NCBI GenBank assembly: GCA_947502355.1
Contig: CANMZP010000013.1
Location: forward strand, 1 to 64,000
Direction of reading: 5' to 3'
Length of the DNA stretch: 64,000 nucleotides
Source of the DNA: an uncultured Thalassotalea sp.
Lineage (GTDB): Bacteria > Pseudomonadota > Gammaproteobacteria > Enterobacterales > Alteromonadaceae
Below are positions 46,927 to 56,518 of this stretch, one piece after another (positions within the stretch are counted from its first letter, which is position 1; every line of letters begins with the position of its first letter). Both the position numbers and the translations under genes were made by a program. The notes under the pieces were generated by a model. The model saw nothing but the letters and a program-made list of their open reading frames with translations. It ran no database searches and had not been told where the DNA came from.

Positions 46927-48246
46927 CTATTTAGTCGGTGCTTTTGGGCATTGAAACAATGAATCGTCTTGCATTACGGCGCGCATTGCATCGGTTAATT
47001 TGGTGAGCTCTTCCTTGCTAATGACATACGGTGGCATAACATAAACCAGTTTACCAAATGGTCTTATCCAAACCCCCAGTTCGACAAAGCGTTTCTGAAT
47101 TTTATCCATAATAACCGGGTTAACGGCTTCTATAACACCAATGGCACCTAATACACGAACATCTTCAACATTACCCAGATCAACTAAAGGCAGCAATTGC
47201 GCTTTTAATTGTTGTTCTATGTTCATTACTTGTGCGTGCCAATCATTTTCGATGAGCAGTGTTAAACTGGCATTTGCTGCGGAACAGGCTAAAGGGTTGC
47301 CCATGAAGGTTGGTCCGTGCATGAATACGCCGGCTTCACCATTGCTGATGACTTGGGCGACATGATCGGAACATAACGTTGCCGCCAAGGTGAGGTAGCC
47401 ACCCGTTAAGGCTTTTCCTAAACATAAAATATCCGGTTCAATATTGGCGTGCTCACAGGCAAATAATTTGCCACTTCGGCCAAAACCTGTCGCAATTTCA
47501 TCGGCAATAAGCAGTACATCGTATTGATCACAAAGAGCTCTGCAGCCTTTTAAAAATTGCGGGTGATAAAAACGCATTCCGCCAGCACCTTGAACAATGG
47601 GCTCAAGGATAAGGGCGGCAATGCGGTCATGATGTTGTTCCAGTTGGTGTTTAACCGAGGCTAAATCCTGCTCATCAAAATCATCATAAAAGCCACATTG
47701 CGGTGCCTCGGCAAAGTAGTTTTCGGTAATAAACCCTTGAAACAACTGGTGCATACCATTAACGGGATCGCCCACTGACATGGCGGCAAATGTATCGCCA
47801 TGGTAGCCATTTTTTATGGTTAATAAACGGTTCTTATGGGCCTTATTACGACTGTGTTGGTATTGAATGGCCATTTTTATCGCCACTTCGACCGCAACGG
47901 AACCACTATCAGCCAGGAATACTTTGGTCAGCTTTTTCGGGGTTAATGCAATCAGCTTTTCGGCTAGGTTTATTGCTGGCTTATGGGTTAAGCCACCAAA
48001 CATAACATGCGAAAACGTATCTATTTGTGCTTTCATTGCTAAGTTTAACGCTGGGTTATTATAGCCATGAACCACAGACCACCAAGAAGACATGCCATCA
48101 ACCACGTATTCGCCACCAGCGAGTGTTAAAGTAACCCCTTGAGCGTGCTCAACCAAATACGAAGGCAAAGGCTTACTCATGGACGTATACGGATGCCAGA
48201 GATGTTCCTGATCGAAAGATAATAGGGTTGTATGTTTTTTGTTCAT
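46927..48246 (-). CDS. bioA: Adenosylmethionine-8-amino-7-oxononanoate aminotransferase
   Basis: A 439-residue class III aminotransferase with the BioA pattern. It uses S-adenosylmethionine to aminate KAPA to DAPA in biotin synthesis. Visible are HLWHPYTSM at the start, SSWWSVVHGYNNP, the LLIADEIATGFGRSGKLFACEH segment and the PLP lysine in LGKALTGGYLTLAAT. It is divergent from bioB, with 157 bp between the two starts, the classical split of the bio locus in gammaproteobacteria. Confidence 0.97.
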   Translation of the reverse strand: MNKKHTTLLSFDQEHLWHPYTSMSKPLPSYLVEHAQGVTLTLAGGEYVVDGMSSWWSVVHGYNNPALNLAMKAQIDTFSHVMFGGLTHKPAINLAEKLIALTPKKLTKVFLADSGSVAVEVAIKMAIQYQHSRNKAHKNRLLTIKNGYHGDTFAAMSVGDPVNGMHQLFQGFITENYFAEAPQCGFYDDFDEQDLASVKHQLEQHHDRIAALILEPIVQGAGGMRFYHPQFLKGCRALCDQYDVLLIADEIATGFGRSGKLFACEHANIEPDILCLGKALTGGYLTLAATLCSDHVAQVISNGEAGVFMHGPTFMGNPLACSAANASLTLLIENDWHAQVMNIEQQLKAQLLPLVDLGNVEDVRVLGAIGVIEAVNPVIMDKIQKRFVELGVWIRPFGKLVYVMPPYVISKEELTKLTDAMRAVMQDDSLFQCPKAPTK

Positions 48247-48403
48247 TGGTTAACCATTTGCTGTTGTTAGGATTGACTGAATCTTATTGCAGGCTAGACT
48301 AGCTGTAAATTTACAAACTTGCAACAAGCAAGTCACAAACCGCTCTGCAGGCTGCCAGCCAGATTATTGACGGGTTTTAATTTACAAAACAATTGGTACA
48401 AAT
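48247..48403. promoter_or_regulatory. Divergent bioA/bioB control region
   Basis: The region contains the dyad TGTAAATTTACA (48303-48314) and, closer to bioB, TTTACAAAACAATTGGTACAAA. BirA-regulated species have such elements here, but the spacing and sequence do not give a clear TTGTAAACC-type operator, so the BirA site is unconfirmed. Confidence 0.4.
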
Positions 48404-49465
48404 ATGCAAATATCGACAACAATAAGACATAACTGGACAGTAACCGAAGTTCAAGCTTTATTCGACTTACCTTTTAATGATTTGATGTTTAAAGCACAAA
48501 CGATTCACCGGGAAAACTTTGATCAGAATCAGGTACAAGTAAGCACGCTGTTATCGATTAAAACCGGCGCTTGTCCTGAAGATTGTAAGTATTGCTCGCA
48601 AAGTGCCCGTTATAACACCGATGTTGAAAAAGAAAAATTAATGGAAGTTGAAAAAGTACTTGAAGCGGCTGCAAAAGCAAAGGCACAAGGCTCAACCCGA
48701 TTTTGTATGGGGGCTGGATGGCGCAACCCGAAAGAGCGTGACATGCCACACATCGTAAAAATGGTACAAGGTGTTCGTGAAATGGGCATGGAAACGTGTA
48801 TGACGTTAGGCATGCTTAACGAACAGCAAGCCGGCACGTTGCAAAAAGCCGGTCTTGATTACTACAACCATAATCTGGACACCTCACCAGAACACTACAA
48901 TTCAATCATTACAACCCGCACATATCAGGACCGACTCGATACGTTAAGTAATGTTCGAAATGCCGGTATGAAAGTGTGTAGTGGCGGTATTATGGGCTTG
49001 GGCGAGTCGGCCAATGATCGTGCATCTTTTCTTGTGCAATTGGCCAATCTTGATAAACATCCTGACAGTGTGCCCATTAATATGTTGGTAAAAATTGAAG
49101 GCACCCCCTTAGCTAACGTAGAGGACTTGGATCATTTCGACTTTATACGCTGTATTGCGGTTGCGCGTATCATGATGCCTAAATCTCATGTCCGATTGTC
49201 TGCAGGACGAGAGGCGATGAACGAACAAATGCAAGCGATGTGTTTTATGGCGGGTGCTAACTCGATTTTCTATGGTTGCAAATTATTAACAACGGGCAAT
49301 CCAGAAGCCGATGCCGACATGATGTTATTTAAAAAACTGGGCATTAATACCGAGCGCGGACGAGCATCTACACAAGAAGAACAGACTCGTGAGGAACATG
49401 CCCTACAAACAGCCATCGTCAATAAAGAAAACGAAGCACTATTTTACGACGCGAGCATCGGATAA
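48404..49465 (+). CDS. bioB: Biotin synthase
   Basis: A 353-residue radical SAM biotin synthase, inserting sulfur into dethiobiotin. The radical cluster motif is [16 protein letters not shown], with [28 protein letters not shown], and the second-cluster arginine in [12 protein letters not shown]. It heads bioBFCD. Confidence 0.98.
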   Translation: MQISTTIRHNWTVTEVQALFDLPFNDLMFKAQTIHRENFDQNQVQVSTLLSIKTGACPEDCKYCSQSARYNTDVEKEKLMEVEKVLEAAAKAKAQGSTRFCMGAGWRNPKERDMPHIVKMVQGVREMGMETCMTLGMLNEQQAGTLQKAGLDYYNHNLDTSPEHYNSIITTRTYQDRLDTLSNVRNAGMKVCSGGIMGLGESANDRASFLVQLANLDKHPDSVPINMLVKIEGTPLANVEDLDHFDFIRCIAVARIMMPKSHVRLSAGREAMNEQMQAMCFMAGANSIFYGCKLLTTGNPEADADMMLFKKLGINTERGRASTQEEQTREEHALQTAIVNKENEALFYDASIG

Positions 49466-49551
49466 TTCCTGCAGACGCCGATAATGCATTTTATTGGCGT
49501 TTTGCATTATCTGTTTTCTTTGCGCCTTTCTACACTAGCAAATGGCTTGAT

Positions 49552-50727
49552 ATGGCATTTAATTTTTTAACCGAAACACTGCAACATCAAAAGGATCGTG
49601 ACTTATATCGTCAACGCACCCCCTTGACGCAAGGCGTTGGCCGTATCCTAATGGTTGATGGTGAGCAATATATTAACTTCTCCAGTAATGACTACCTTGG
49701 TTTAAGTAGTCATCCAGATATTGGTAAAGCGTTTATAAAAGGCATTGACCAATACGGTAATAGTGCGGCTTCCTCAAGCTTGGTTACCGGATACACCAAA
49801 GCACATCAAGCGTTAGAAGAACAAGCCGCTAATTGGTTAGGTTTTGAAAAGACCATGTTGTTCTCAACGGGGTTTGCAGCCAACACGGGGGTATTGCATG
49901 CCTTAGCTAAACAAACAAAGGTGAGCTATTTCCTCGATAAACTCGCCCATGCGTCATTAATTGATGGTGCTTTTACGTCAACGGCAAAAGCCAAACGATT
50001 TCGTCATAACGACACGCGCCACCTTAATACGTTGCTTAGTCAAAGTGAGTGCACGAATAAGCTAACGGTTGTTGAGGGGGTGTATTCAATGGATGGCGAT
50101 TGTGCGCCATTGGCAGATATTATAAAAACGAGTCGGGCTAACGATGCCTGGATATATGTTGATGATGCACATGGTATTGGGGTGCTAGGTAAAGAAGGGC
50201 AAGGCACATTAGCTGCACAAAACACTCGGGTAGATAATGATGTCATTCATATGGCGACGTTTGGTAAAGCACTTGGCTGCAATGGTGCTATTGTATCTGG
50301 CTCTTGTGATTTTATTGATTATTGTACCAATTTCGCTAGAGATTATATTTACTCAACGGCGATGTCACCCGCGCAAGCGTTAGCCAATTCAGCCAGCATA
50401 GCCTTGTGCCAAAAGGATGATTGGCGTCGCGATAAAATCCAACAATTAAGCCAGTTGTTACGCCAAAAATTAGATAAAACCATCGTCACCACAAAGAGTG
50501 AAACGGCGATTGTCGGGGTTATTATTGGCCGTGAAACTGATACATTATTTTGTGCAGAACAACTTAAAAAACAAGGGTTTTGGTTAACGGCAATTCGTCC
50601 GCCAACTGTTGAAAGAGGCCTTTCCAGGTTACGCGTTACCGTTAGTGCGAGTCATAATGTTAATGATATCATTAGCTTAGCAGAATGTATAAATGAGGTG
50701 GTCGGACAGTGTCTGCAAAAGAATTAA
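49552..50727 (+). CDS. bioF: 8-amino-7-oxononanoate synthase
   Basis: A 391-residue PLP enzyme of the alpha-oxoamine synthase family, condensing pimeloyl-ACP and alanine to KAPA. It has NFSSNDYLGLSSHPDI, GSGSSR-equivalent NSAASSSLVTGYTKAH, IYVDDAHGIGVLG and the PLP lysine in ATFGKALGCNGAIV. It is the second gene of the bioBFCD run, 86 bp after bioB, and overlaps bioC by 19 bp. Confidence 0.97.
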   Translation: MAFNFLTETLQHQKDRDLYRQRTPLTQGVGRILMVDGEQYINFSSNDYLGLSSHPDIGKAFIKGIDQYGNSAASSSLVTGYTKAHQALEEQAANWLGFEKTMLFSTGFAANTGVLHALAKQTKVSYFLDKLAHASLIDGAFTSTAKAKRFRHNDTRHLNTLLSQSECTNKLTVVEGVYSMDGDCAPLADIIKTSRANDAWIYVDDAHGIGVLGKEGQGTLAAQNTRVDNDVIHMATFGKALGCNGAIVSGSCDFIDYCTNFARDYIYSTAMSPAQALANSASIALCQKDDWRRDKIQQLSQLLRQKLDKTIVTTKSETAIVGVIIGRETDTLFCAEQLKKQGFWLTAIRPPTVERGLSRLRVTVSASHNVNDIISLAECINEVVGQCLQKN

Positions 50728-51515
50728 AAACACAAATAGCCCATTGTTTTGGTGCTGCATCGAGTTCTTATGATAGTTCGGCAAGACTACAACGACGTTC
50801 AGGCTCAATTTTACTGGAGATGATAAGCCATTATCGTGACGCAAATGAGCAACCTAAAACCATTGTTGATTTGGGCTGTGGAACGGGATATTTTAGCGAA
50901 CTTATGCAGCCATTAGGTCATCACGTTATTGGCGTGGATTTATCAAAATCGATGTTGCGTTTTGCGAAAAAACAGCGCAGTGAACACATCAGTTGGTTAG
51001 CAGGCGATGTTCATCAATTTCCCTTGGCGGATAACAGTGTTGATATTATTTTTAGCAATTTAGTCATTCAATGGTGCGATCCCTTGTCCCTAACGTTTGC
51101 TGAAATCAATCGAGTTTTAAAACCTGGTGGCAAGGTTGTGTTTGCCACATTACTCGATGGGACTCTAACAGAGCTTAAAGAGAGTTGGGCAACCGTGGAT
51201 GATGACACGCACGTGATTGACTTTAAAACGATAGACGAAATAAAAAGCTGTATTGATTTTAATACGTTTGATGTTGAGCAATTAACTCAATCGGACATTG
51301 TGTTGCCTTATCAGCATGTAAAGCATCTTGCGCTGGAGCTTAAATCCCTAGGGGCCAGTACCGTACCGAATAAACGGAATAAAGGCTTGGGTGGAAAGAC
51401 GTCATGGAAGAATATGTGTGCCGCTTATCAAGATTACCGTGATGATTTAGGTAACTATCCGGCAACATACCAGCTTTGTACAGCGGCGCTCATTAAAAAA
51501 GCACCAATGGAATAA
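50709..51515 (+). CDS. bioC: Malonyl-ACP O-methyltransferase
   Basis: A 268-residue SAM-dependent methyltransferase with the BioC layout: SSYDSSARLQRRSGSILLEMI at the start, motif I VDLGCGTGYFSELM, and IIFSNLVIQWCDPLS. It methylates malonyl-ACP to begin pimelate synthesis. The start is a GTG inside the end of bioF, with AGGTGG upstream, so translation is coupled. The bioH partner is not in this window. Confidence 0.94.
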   Translation: MSAKELKTQIAHCFGAASSSYDSSARLQRRSGSILLEMISHYRDANEQPKTIVDLGCGTGYFSELMQPLGHHVIGVDLSKSMLRFAKKQRSEHISWLAGDVHQFPLADNSVDIIFSNLVIQWCDPLSLTFAEINRVLKPGGKVVFATLLDGTLTELKESWATVDDDTHVIDFKTIDEIKSCIDFNTFDVEQLTQSDIVLPYQHVKHLALELKSLGASTVPNKRNKGLGGKTSWKNMCAAYQDYRDDLGNYPATYQLCTAALIKKAPME

Positions 51516-51551
51516 CCGAAATAGCGTTTATTAGGGAATGGATATATAACA

Positions 51552-52220
51552 ATGAGTAAGTATTTTATTACGGCCACAGATACCGATGCCGGTAAAACCT
51601 TTATTGCCAGTGCCTTAGTGTCAGCCTTAGTTGATGCAGGCAAACAGGTTAATGTATTTAAGCCGTTATCGGCAGGATGTGATTGGCGCGATAATCAATG
51701 GCAAAATGAAGACGCTTTATTATTACAAGAAGCCTCTAACCATCAGCAACGATTAGAGCAAATTAACCCCATTGCGTTTGAAGAGCCCATTGCACCTCAC
51801 ATTGCAGCCAAGTACCACAAACAGTCTATATCGAGTGAAATAATTCAGAATCATTATCAAAATATTATCGCCAATGGTGCTGATGCTGTGATTACTGAAG
51901 GTGCGGGTGGCTGGCGATTACCATTAGGTAATGGTGAGTTTTTATCAGAATTTGTGCAAGCAACTGAGCAAAAAGTGATTTTAGTGGTCTTGATGAAATT
52001 AGGCTGCTTGAATCACGCCATTTTAACCTATCAAAGTATAATAGCGGACGGTTTAGACGTTGCCGGTTGGGTCGCTAACTGCCCAGAAGAGATGCCTTAC
52101 CTTGAGGATAATATCTCGTTGTTAACACAAGAAATTGATGCGCCACTGCTTGGTAAAGTAAGCAAACATACAGATTATCAAGGTGCAAAGGCAGAACTCA
52201 CGATACATACATTACGTTAG
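51552..52220 (+). CDS. bioD: Dethiobiotin synthetase
   Basis: A 222-residue P-loop ATPase making dethiobiotin from DAPA, CO2 and ATP. It shows the Walker-like FITATDTDAGKTFIASALVSAL, KPLSAGCDW, and VITEGAGGWRLPLGNGE. It closes the bioBFCD operon, 36 bp after bioC. Confidence 0.97.
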   Translation: MSKYFITATDTDAGKTFIASALVSALVDAGKQVNVFKPLSAGCDWRDNQWQNEDALLLQEASNHQQRLEQINPIAFEEPIAPHIAAKYHKQSISSEIIQNHYQNIIANGADAVITEGAGGWRLPLGNGEFLSEFVQATEQKVILVVLMKLGCLNHAILTYQSIIADGLDVAGWVANCPEEMPYLEDNISLLTQEIDAPLLGKVSKHTDYQGAKAELTIHTLR

Positions 52221-52411
52221 TCTAAACGGTTCGGCTATATCTCAATGCCACTGATCATGCTGGCATTCTGGCTTCCTTTCTATAATTTTACAACTTTCGC
52301 GGTGAAATCCCATTAAATTGCGTCCAACGGTTGAGTGTTAAATTATTGTTTAATGCTATGATAAACAAAGGTTAAAGACATATCTTTTATAAAAATAACA
52401 ACGAGAATCCT

Positions 52412-53962
52412 ATGAAAAAATTCATTCTAACCATATTGCTTAGCATTAGCAGTATGACCATTGCGGCGCCAGGAGAAGAGGCTCCGGATAGAACATCTGG
52501 AGAAGGCCCGTTTAAACGTTTGATCTTACGTGGCGGCATTATGGTTAATGGCGAGGGTGCCCCCGCACGCGGCCCCGTGGACATTGTGATTGAAAATGAC
52601 CGCATTGTTAATATAGTTAATGTTGGAAATCCGGGTGTCCCAATAATTTCCAAGAAAAGACCGGTTGCCGGTAAACATGATGTAGAAATTGATGTAGAAG
52701 GCCAATACATCCTGCCTGGGTTTGTTAATATGCATGGTCATATTGGTGGCAGTGCCGATGATATACCCGCTGAATATGTGTTTAAACTTTGGTTAGCACA
52801 TGGCATTACAACCGTTCGCGAGCCTGGCAGTTTTAATGGTGTTGATTGGGTGATGAGACACGTTGAGCGCAGTAATGAAAATAGCATAGCTGCCCCAAGG
52901 ATCATTCCTTATGTTGGCTTTGGCATGGATTTTGATGAACCTATTACCACCCCTGAACAAGCTAAAATGTGGGTTAAATACATAGCCAAACAAGGTGCCC
53001 AAGGCATTAAGTTTTTCGGTGCGCCACCTGAAATCATGGAAGCGGCGTTAACGGAAGCGAAAAAACAACATCTGGGTAGTATGATGCACCACGCTCAGCT
53101 AGATGTGACCAATATGAATGTCATTGACTCAGCGCGTTTAGGCCTTACCACAATGGAACATTGGTACGGTTTACCAGAAGCATTATTTGAGCACCAGCAT
53201 ATTCAAAATTATTCACCGCACTACAACTACAATAACGAGCAAGACCGATTTGGTGAAGCAGGGCGCTTATGGCAGCAAGCCGCTAAACCGGATAGTAAAA
53301 AATGGCTAACCGTACGAGATGAGTTATTGGCTTTGGACTTTACCATTAATCCGACGATGACCATTTATGAAGCCAGTCGTGATTTAATGCGTGAAATGAA
53401 TGCCGATTGGCATAAAGAGTATACGCTACCTACTTTGTGGGACTTCTTTTTACCAAATCGTTATGCGCATGGTTCGTATTGGTTTGACTGGACTACCGAT
53501 GACGAGATCGCTTGGAAGAAGAATTATCAACAATGGATGTACTTTTTAAATGACTATAAAAATCATGGTGGCCGAGTAACCACGGGCTCTGATGCCGGTT
53601 ATATCTTCAAAATTTATGGTTTTGCCTTCATTCGTGAGTTGGAATTACTCAGGGAGGCAGGCTTTAATGCGCTTGAAGTCATTCAATCGGCCACGATTAA
53701 TGGCGCCGAAGCGTTAGGGATGAAAGACGAAATAGGTTCGATTCGAATCGGTAAAAAAGCCGATTTGGTGATAGTAAACGAGAATCCTTTACGCAACTTT
53801 AAAGTCCTGTACGGCACAGGTCATTTTAAATTAGATGAGCAAAATACGCCTACCCGGGTTAATGGTATTAACTTAACCATAAAAGATGGCATTGTTTATG
53901 ACAGCCAAAAATTACTTACACAAGTTCGCGAGATGGTAAGAAAAGCCAAAGCTAGCAATTAA
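52412..53962 (+). CDS. Secreted amidohydrolase family protein
   Basis: A 516-residue metal-dependent amidohydrolase (imidazolonepropionase/prolidase-like branch) with a Sec signal peptide (cleavage near MTIA-AP). Metal-binding residues are visible in VNMHGHIGGSADD, in GIKFFGAP (lysine region), MMHHAQLD and TTGSDAGYIF, and the C-terminal beta domain holds IGSIRIGKKADLVIVNENPL. Secreted members of this branch act on dipeptides or on cyclic amides; the substrate is unknown here. It lies after the bio operon with 190 bp between, so is probably separate. Confidence 0.85.
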   Translation: MKKFILTILLSISSMTIAAPGEEAPDRTSGEGPFKRLILRGGIMVNGEGAPARGPVDIVIENDRIVNIVNVGNPGVPIISKKRPVAGKHDVEIDVEGQYILPGFVNMHGHIGGSADDIPAEYVFKLWLAHGITTVREPGSFNGVDWVMRHVERSNENSIAAPRIIPYVGFGMDFDEPITTPEQAKMWVKYIAKQGAQGIKFFGAPPEIMEAALTEAKKQHLGSMMHHAQLDVTNMNVIDSARLGLTTMEHWYGLPEALFEHQHIQNYSPHYNYNNEQDRFGEAGRLWQQAAKPDSKKWLTVRDELLALDFTINPTMTIYEASRDLMREMNADWHKEYTLPTLWDFFLPNRYAHGSYWFDWTTDDEIAWKKNYQQWMYFLNDYKNHGGRVTTGSDAGYIFKIYGFAFIRELELLREAGFNALEVIQSATINGAEALGMKDEIGSIRIGKKADLVIVNENPLRNFKVLYGTGHFKLDEQNTPTRVNGINLTIKDGIVYDSQKLLTQVREMVRKAKASN

Positions 53963-54005
53963 AGCCGGCATATTAGAGGCCCTAAAAAGACAATAATAAA
54001 GACAA

Positions 54006-54034
54006 TAAAAAAGGCAGTGAAAACTGCCTTTTTG
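54006..54034. terminator. Terminator between the amidohydrolase gene and the 54-kb minus-strand gene
   Basis: AAAAAAGGCAGT-GAAA-ACTGCCTTTTT, a symmetric stem with a GAAA loop and T runs in both directions, between convergent genes. Confidence 0.88.
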
Positions 54035-54037
54035 CTA

Positions 54038-54445
54038 TCAATAACATTCATTTTTAATAAATGCGTTGTTTAACTCTGAGTCCAACCAGGCGATTGCCTT
54101 ATCCCTTCCTAAATCATAAGCATCAAATGCTTTGACATTGATGTTATCCATTTCTCTTACTTTTTTAAAAAGGTTGGTTTCATCTTTCCCTTTACTATTA
54201 TAGGTAATTGCCGCGATGGCTACTAAATGTTCATCGGAAGCAACAACCAATTTTGCTTCAAACGTAAAATCATAATCGTTGATTTTATTAATTAGTAGCG
54301 CAAAGTTTCCACAAATATGATCATTAATAAAAAAATCAATTTGTTCAGTAACTTCGATATCAACAGTTACCCCGTTTTCAATCCTAAGTTCAACAATGTT
54401 ATTTGGATAGACTTTTATATGACCGAAATCAAACTGGTATTGCAT
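54038..54445 (-). CDS. Unrecognised small protein, STAS/SpoIIAA-like appearance
   Basis: A 135-residue soluble protein. Alternating strands and helices (FGHIKVYPNNIVELRIENG, GNFALLINKINDYDFTFEA, HLVAIAAITYNSKGKDE) are reminiscent of small STAS/SpoIIAA-like proteins, and a late AIAWLDSELN helix resembles that group's C terminus, but I cannot assign a family with certainty. It has no signal peptide or catalytic motif. An AAGGAGAC box precedes the ATG, so it is likely expressed. It ends a few bases from the convergent terminator. Confidence 0.65.
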   Translation of the reverse strand: MQYQFDFGHIKVYPNNIVELRIENGVTVDIEVTEQIDFFINDHICGNFALLINKINDYDFTFEAKLVVASDEHLVAIAAITYNSKGKDETNLFKKVREMDNINVKAFDAYDLGRDKAIAWLDSELNNAFIKNECY

Positions 54446-54560
54446 AATAGTCTCCTTGTCTTACTTTAGCTTTTAGGCTACACCAAAACGATATGGCATT
54501 TCAATATCTACAAGTTAAATATTCAATCAAATCAGGTGGTTAATAAGTTGGAAATCGATT

Positions 54561-55265
54561 TTATAGTAAATCAGATAAATCCGCTTGATCAGGCACAATC
54601 GTTTTACAACCATTAATAAAACGGTACCCTTGTGCGCCACCAATAAGGCTAAGCTTTTGTTTTGTTAATTGTAATGCCGTGCCTTCAACAATTCCGATAA
54701 TCGTAGTATCTGGATTAACCACCATAAACTCTTGTAAACGTTGTTCACGGGTTTCACCGTTGTGACCAGGAGGGTTGAAGTCGGTGTAATGTGGGTTTAA
54801 TTGAACAGGCAACAAGTTAAGTGCGTTAAAGCTTTGTGGTTCGACGATTGGCATATCATTGGTGGTCTTAATGCTGGCACCAGCAATATTTGAGCCTGCA
54901 CTCCAACCAATATAAGGCGTACCCGCAGAAACTTTCTGCTGAATTAATTCGATTAGCTCGTTGCGATAAAGCAAGTTAAGCAGTTGGAACGTATTACCAC
55001 CACCGACAACAATTGCTTTTGCTTGTTCGATGGCTTGCTTAGGATCAGCAAACGTATGAATGCCTTTTACGTTAATGTTTAATTCAGCCAAGGCATTTTG
55101 AACCCGTTGGGTATATTCATCAAAGTTTATCGTTACTCCAGCATAAGGAATAAAAACAATTTCTCGAACGTCGCCTAAGTGTTCGTCAATCATCGCCGTT
55201 GCATGTTCTAGGTACGCTGTCTCGCCAACGCGAGAGCTGCTTAAAAGTAATAGGTGTTTATTCAT
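54561..55265 (-). CDS. pepE: Dipeptidase E (alpha-aspartyl dipeptidase)
   Basis: A 234-residue serine peptidase of family S51, cleaving N-terminal aspartyl dipeptides. The nucleophile is Ser122 in YIGWSAGSNIAGAS, with AIVVGGGNTFQLL and LNPHYTDFNPPGHNGETREQR holding the histidine. Its start overlaps the end of the HicB-like gene by 8 bp, so the two are translated together, an unusual partner for a HicB protein. Confidence 0.94.
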   Translation of the reverse strand: MNKHLLLLSSSRVGETAYLEHATAMIDEHLGDVREIVFIPYAGVTINFDEYTQRVQNALAELNINVKGIHTFADPKQAIEQAKAIVVGGGNTFQLLNLLYRNELIELIQQKVSAGTPYIGWSAGSNIAGASIKTTNDMPIVEPQSFNALNLLPVQLNPHYTDFNPPGHNGETREQRLQEFMVVNPDTTIIGIVEGTALQLTKQKLSLIGGAQGYRFINGCKTIVPDQADLSDLL

Positions 55266-55683
55266 TTGTGTCTTCTTTATATTGAGTTAATTCATTAATT
55301 GCCGATTGCGCCAGGAAACCAGAGCGGGTTTTATAATCTGGATTTTTAGCAACCATATCATCAATCCGCTTTATAAGCAGATCGGGCAGGGTAACGTTTA
55401 TCTTGTGACTACGACCTAAAAAAGGCGAAATATCAATATCGACAACCGCCCATACTCCACCTCGAAATTCCATTTTAGTGACATGACTTTCAAAACTTGT
55501 CGCGACAGGGATGTCAACATCGGCCTCACTAAGTCCAGCTAAATGCAATTCAATCTCGGTAATAATATCAGTCAAAGCTTTGTCCATTGTTGATGCTCGA
55601 CAAAAACAACCAGCGATGTCGGGAACGCAAACTTTATAGTCATTTAAATCGGGATTAAACAATAAAACGATAGGGTAGCGCAT
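55258..55683 (-). CDS. HicB-like antitoxin-family protein, no HicA partner
   Basis: A 141-residue HicB-type protein: residues 1-70 are the partial RNase-H-like HicB domain (YPIVLLFNPDLNDYKVCVPDIAGC and MDKALTDIITEIELHLAGL), and residues 90-135 form a ribbon-helix-helix DNA-binding tail (INVTLPDLLIKRIDDMVAKN). HicB normally neutralises the HicA mRNA interferase and represses the operon. No HicA-like reading frame is seen upstream or downstream, and the gene overlaps pepE. It may be an orphan regulator of pepE or a relic. Confidence 0.87.
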   Translation of the reverse strand: MRYPIVLLFNPDLNDYKVCVPDIAGCFCRASTMDKALTDIITEIELHLAGLSEADVDIPVATSFESHVTKMEFRGGVWAVVDIDISPFLGRSHKINVTLPDLLIKRIDDMVAKNPDYKTRSGFLAQSAINELTQYKEDTNE

Positions 55684-56518
55684 TGAAAAGTCCTTATAGT
55701 TTTTAAATTTTTAATAACCCTAACAACTCTAGAGGTGGAATTCAACCCTTAACTCCGATAACTCTGAAGTACGGTTTTGCACTTGACTCTGATAACCCCA
55801 CCAACTTTGCGACCTTTAACTCCGGTAACCCTGTATCAGGTTGGTGATAATTTACTTACTTGCTAAGTTACTTTGTAGTTGGGCTGTTGGTAATGTTTTT
55901 TGACAAGATGATGTTGTGACGTGTTGAATTACATAGCCCACAAGGCTTTTAACGAGGGATTTTATCGAACCGAATAATTTCATGGCGATATATAAATATG
56001 GAGTTGTTGGGGGGTTATAGTCATAAGTAGACCGCTGAAGTAGTTGCGAAAAAGAGGACGATAAAAAGGGGCGATAAAAAGGGCGGCGAAATCCTTATTT
56101 AAAATCCCTTAAGGAAATCCAGAGAAACATTTTTTCAACAATATTGCTTGTAAGATATCTTGTTGCCGCTGCGCTGATGTTAAAGCATTTTCATATAAAA
56201 AACGGATTGGCCCAGGTCTTTGTTTGTTGCTGTTCTTTGATCGTTCGTTATTCAGCCATTGTTTTCCATTGTGCATAGTGAAAGACGCTTAATTCGTTCA
56301 CCCGCTATAATAAGACAAGTTCAAGGGCGACTGCGTTATTAAAAACAAAGCTTTTGTCTTGGTAAGGAATTCTTATCAAACCAAACAACATAGAGCGTTT
56401 TTCTATGTTTAACTTTTGAGCGTTTTTAAACGGTATTGATTATTGCAATCGAATGCAAATGAAACATAAGTCACTTTTAGGTATAACTTTACTCTAAGAC
56501 CATTAAATGAGAGAGAAA
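55684..56518. other. 835-bp gene-free region with degenerate 33-34-bp repeats
   Basis: No gene was recognised. Near the HicB side, AACTCCGATAAC (55751), GACTCTGATAAC (55785) and AACTCCGGTAAC (55818) recur at 34 and 33 bp, each preceded by a CTT-rich tract. Around 56050-56090 there are short GCGATAAAAAGGG repeats. The rest looks like leader and promoter sequence for the esterase. Confidence 0.6.

Noticed and set aside
48247-48403. A clear BirA operator
   Set aside because: TGTAAATTTACA is suggestive, but the two half-sites with the usual spacing are not present.
55684-56518. HicA toxin gene next to the HicB-like gene
   Set aside because: No frame of about 60-80 codons with HicA character is present on the minus strand in this region.
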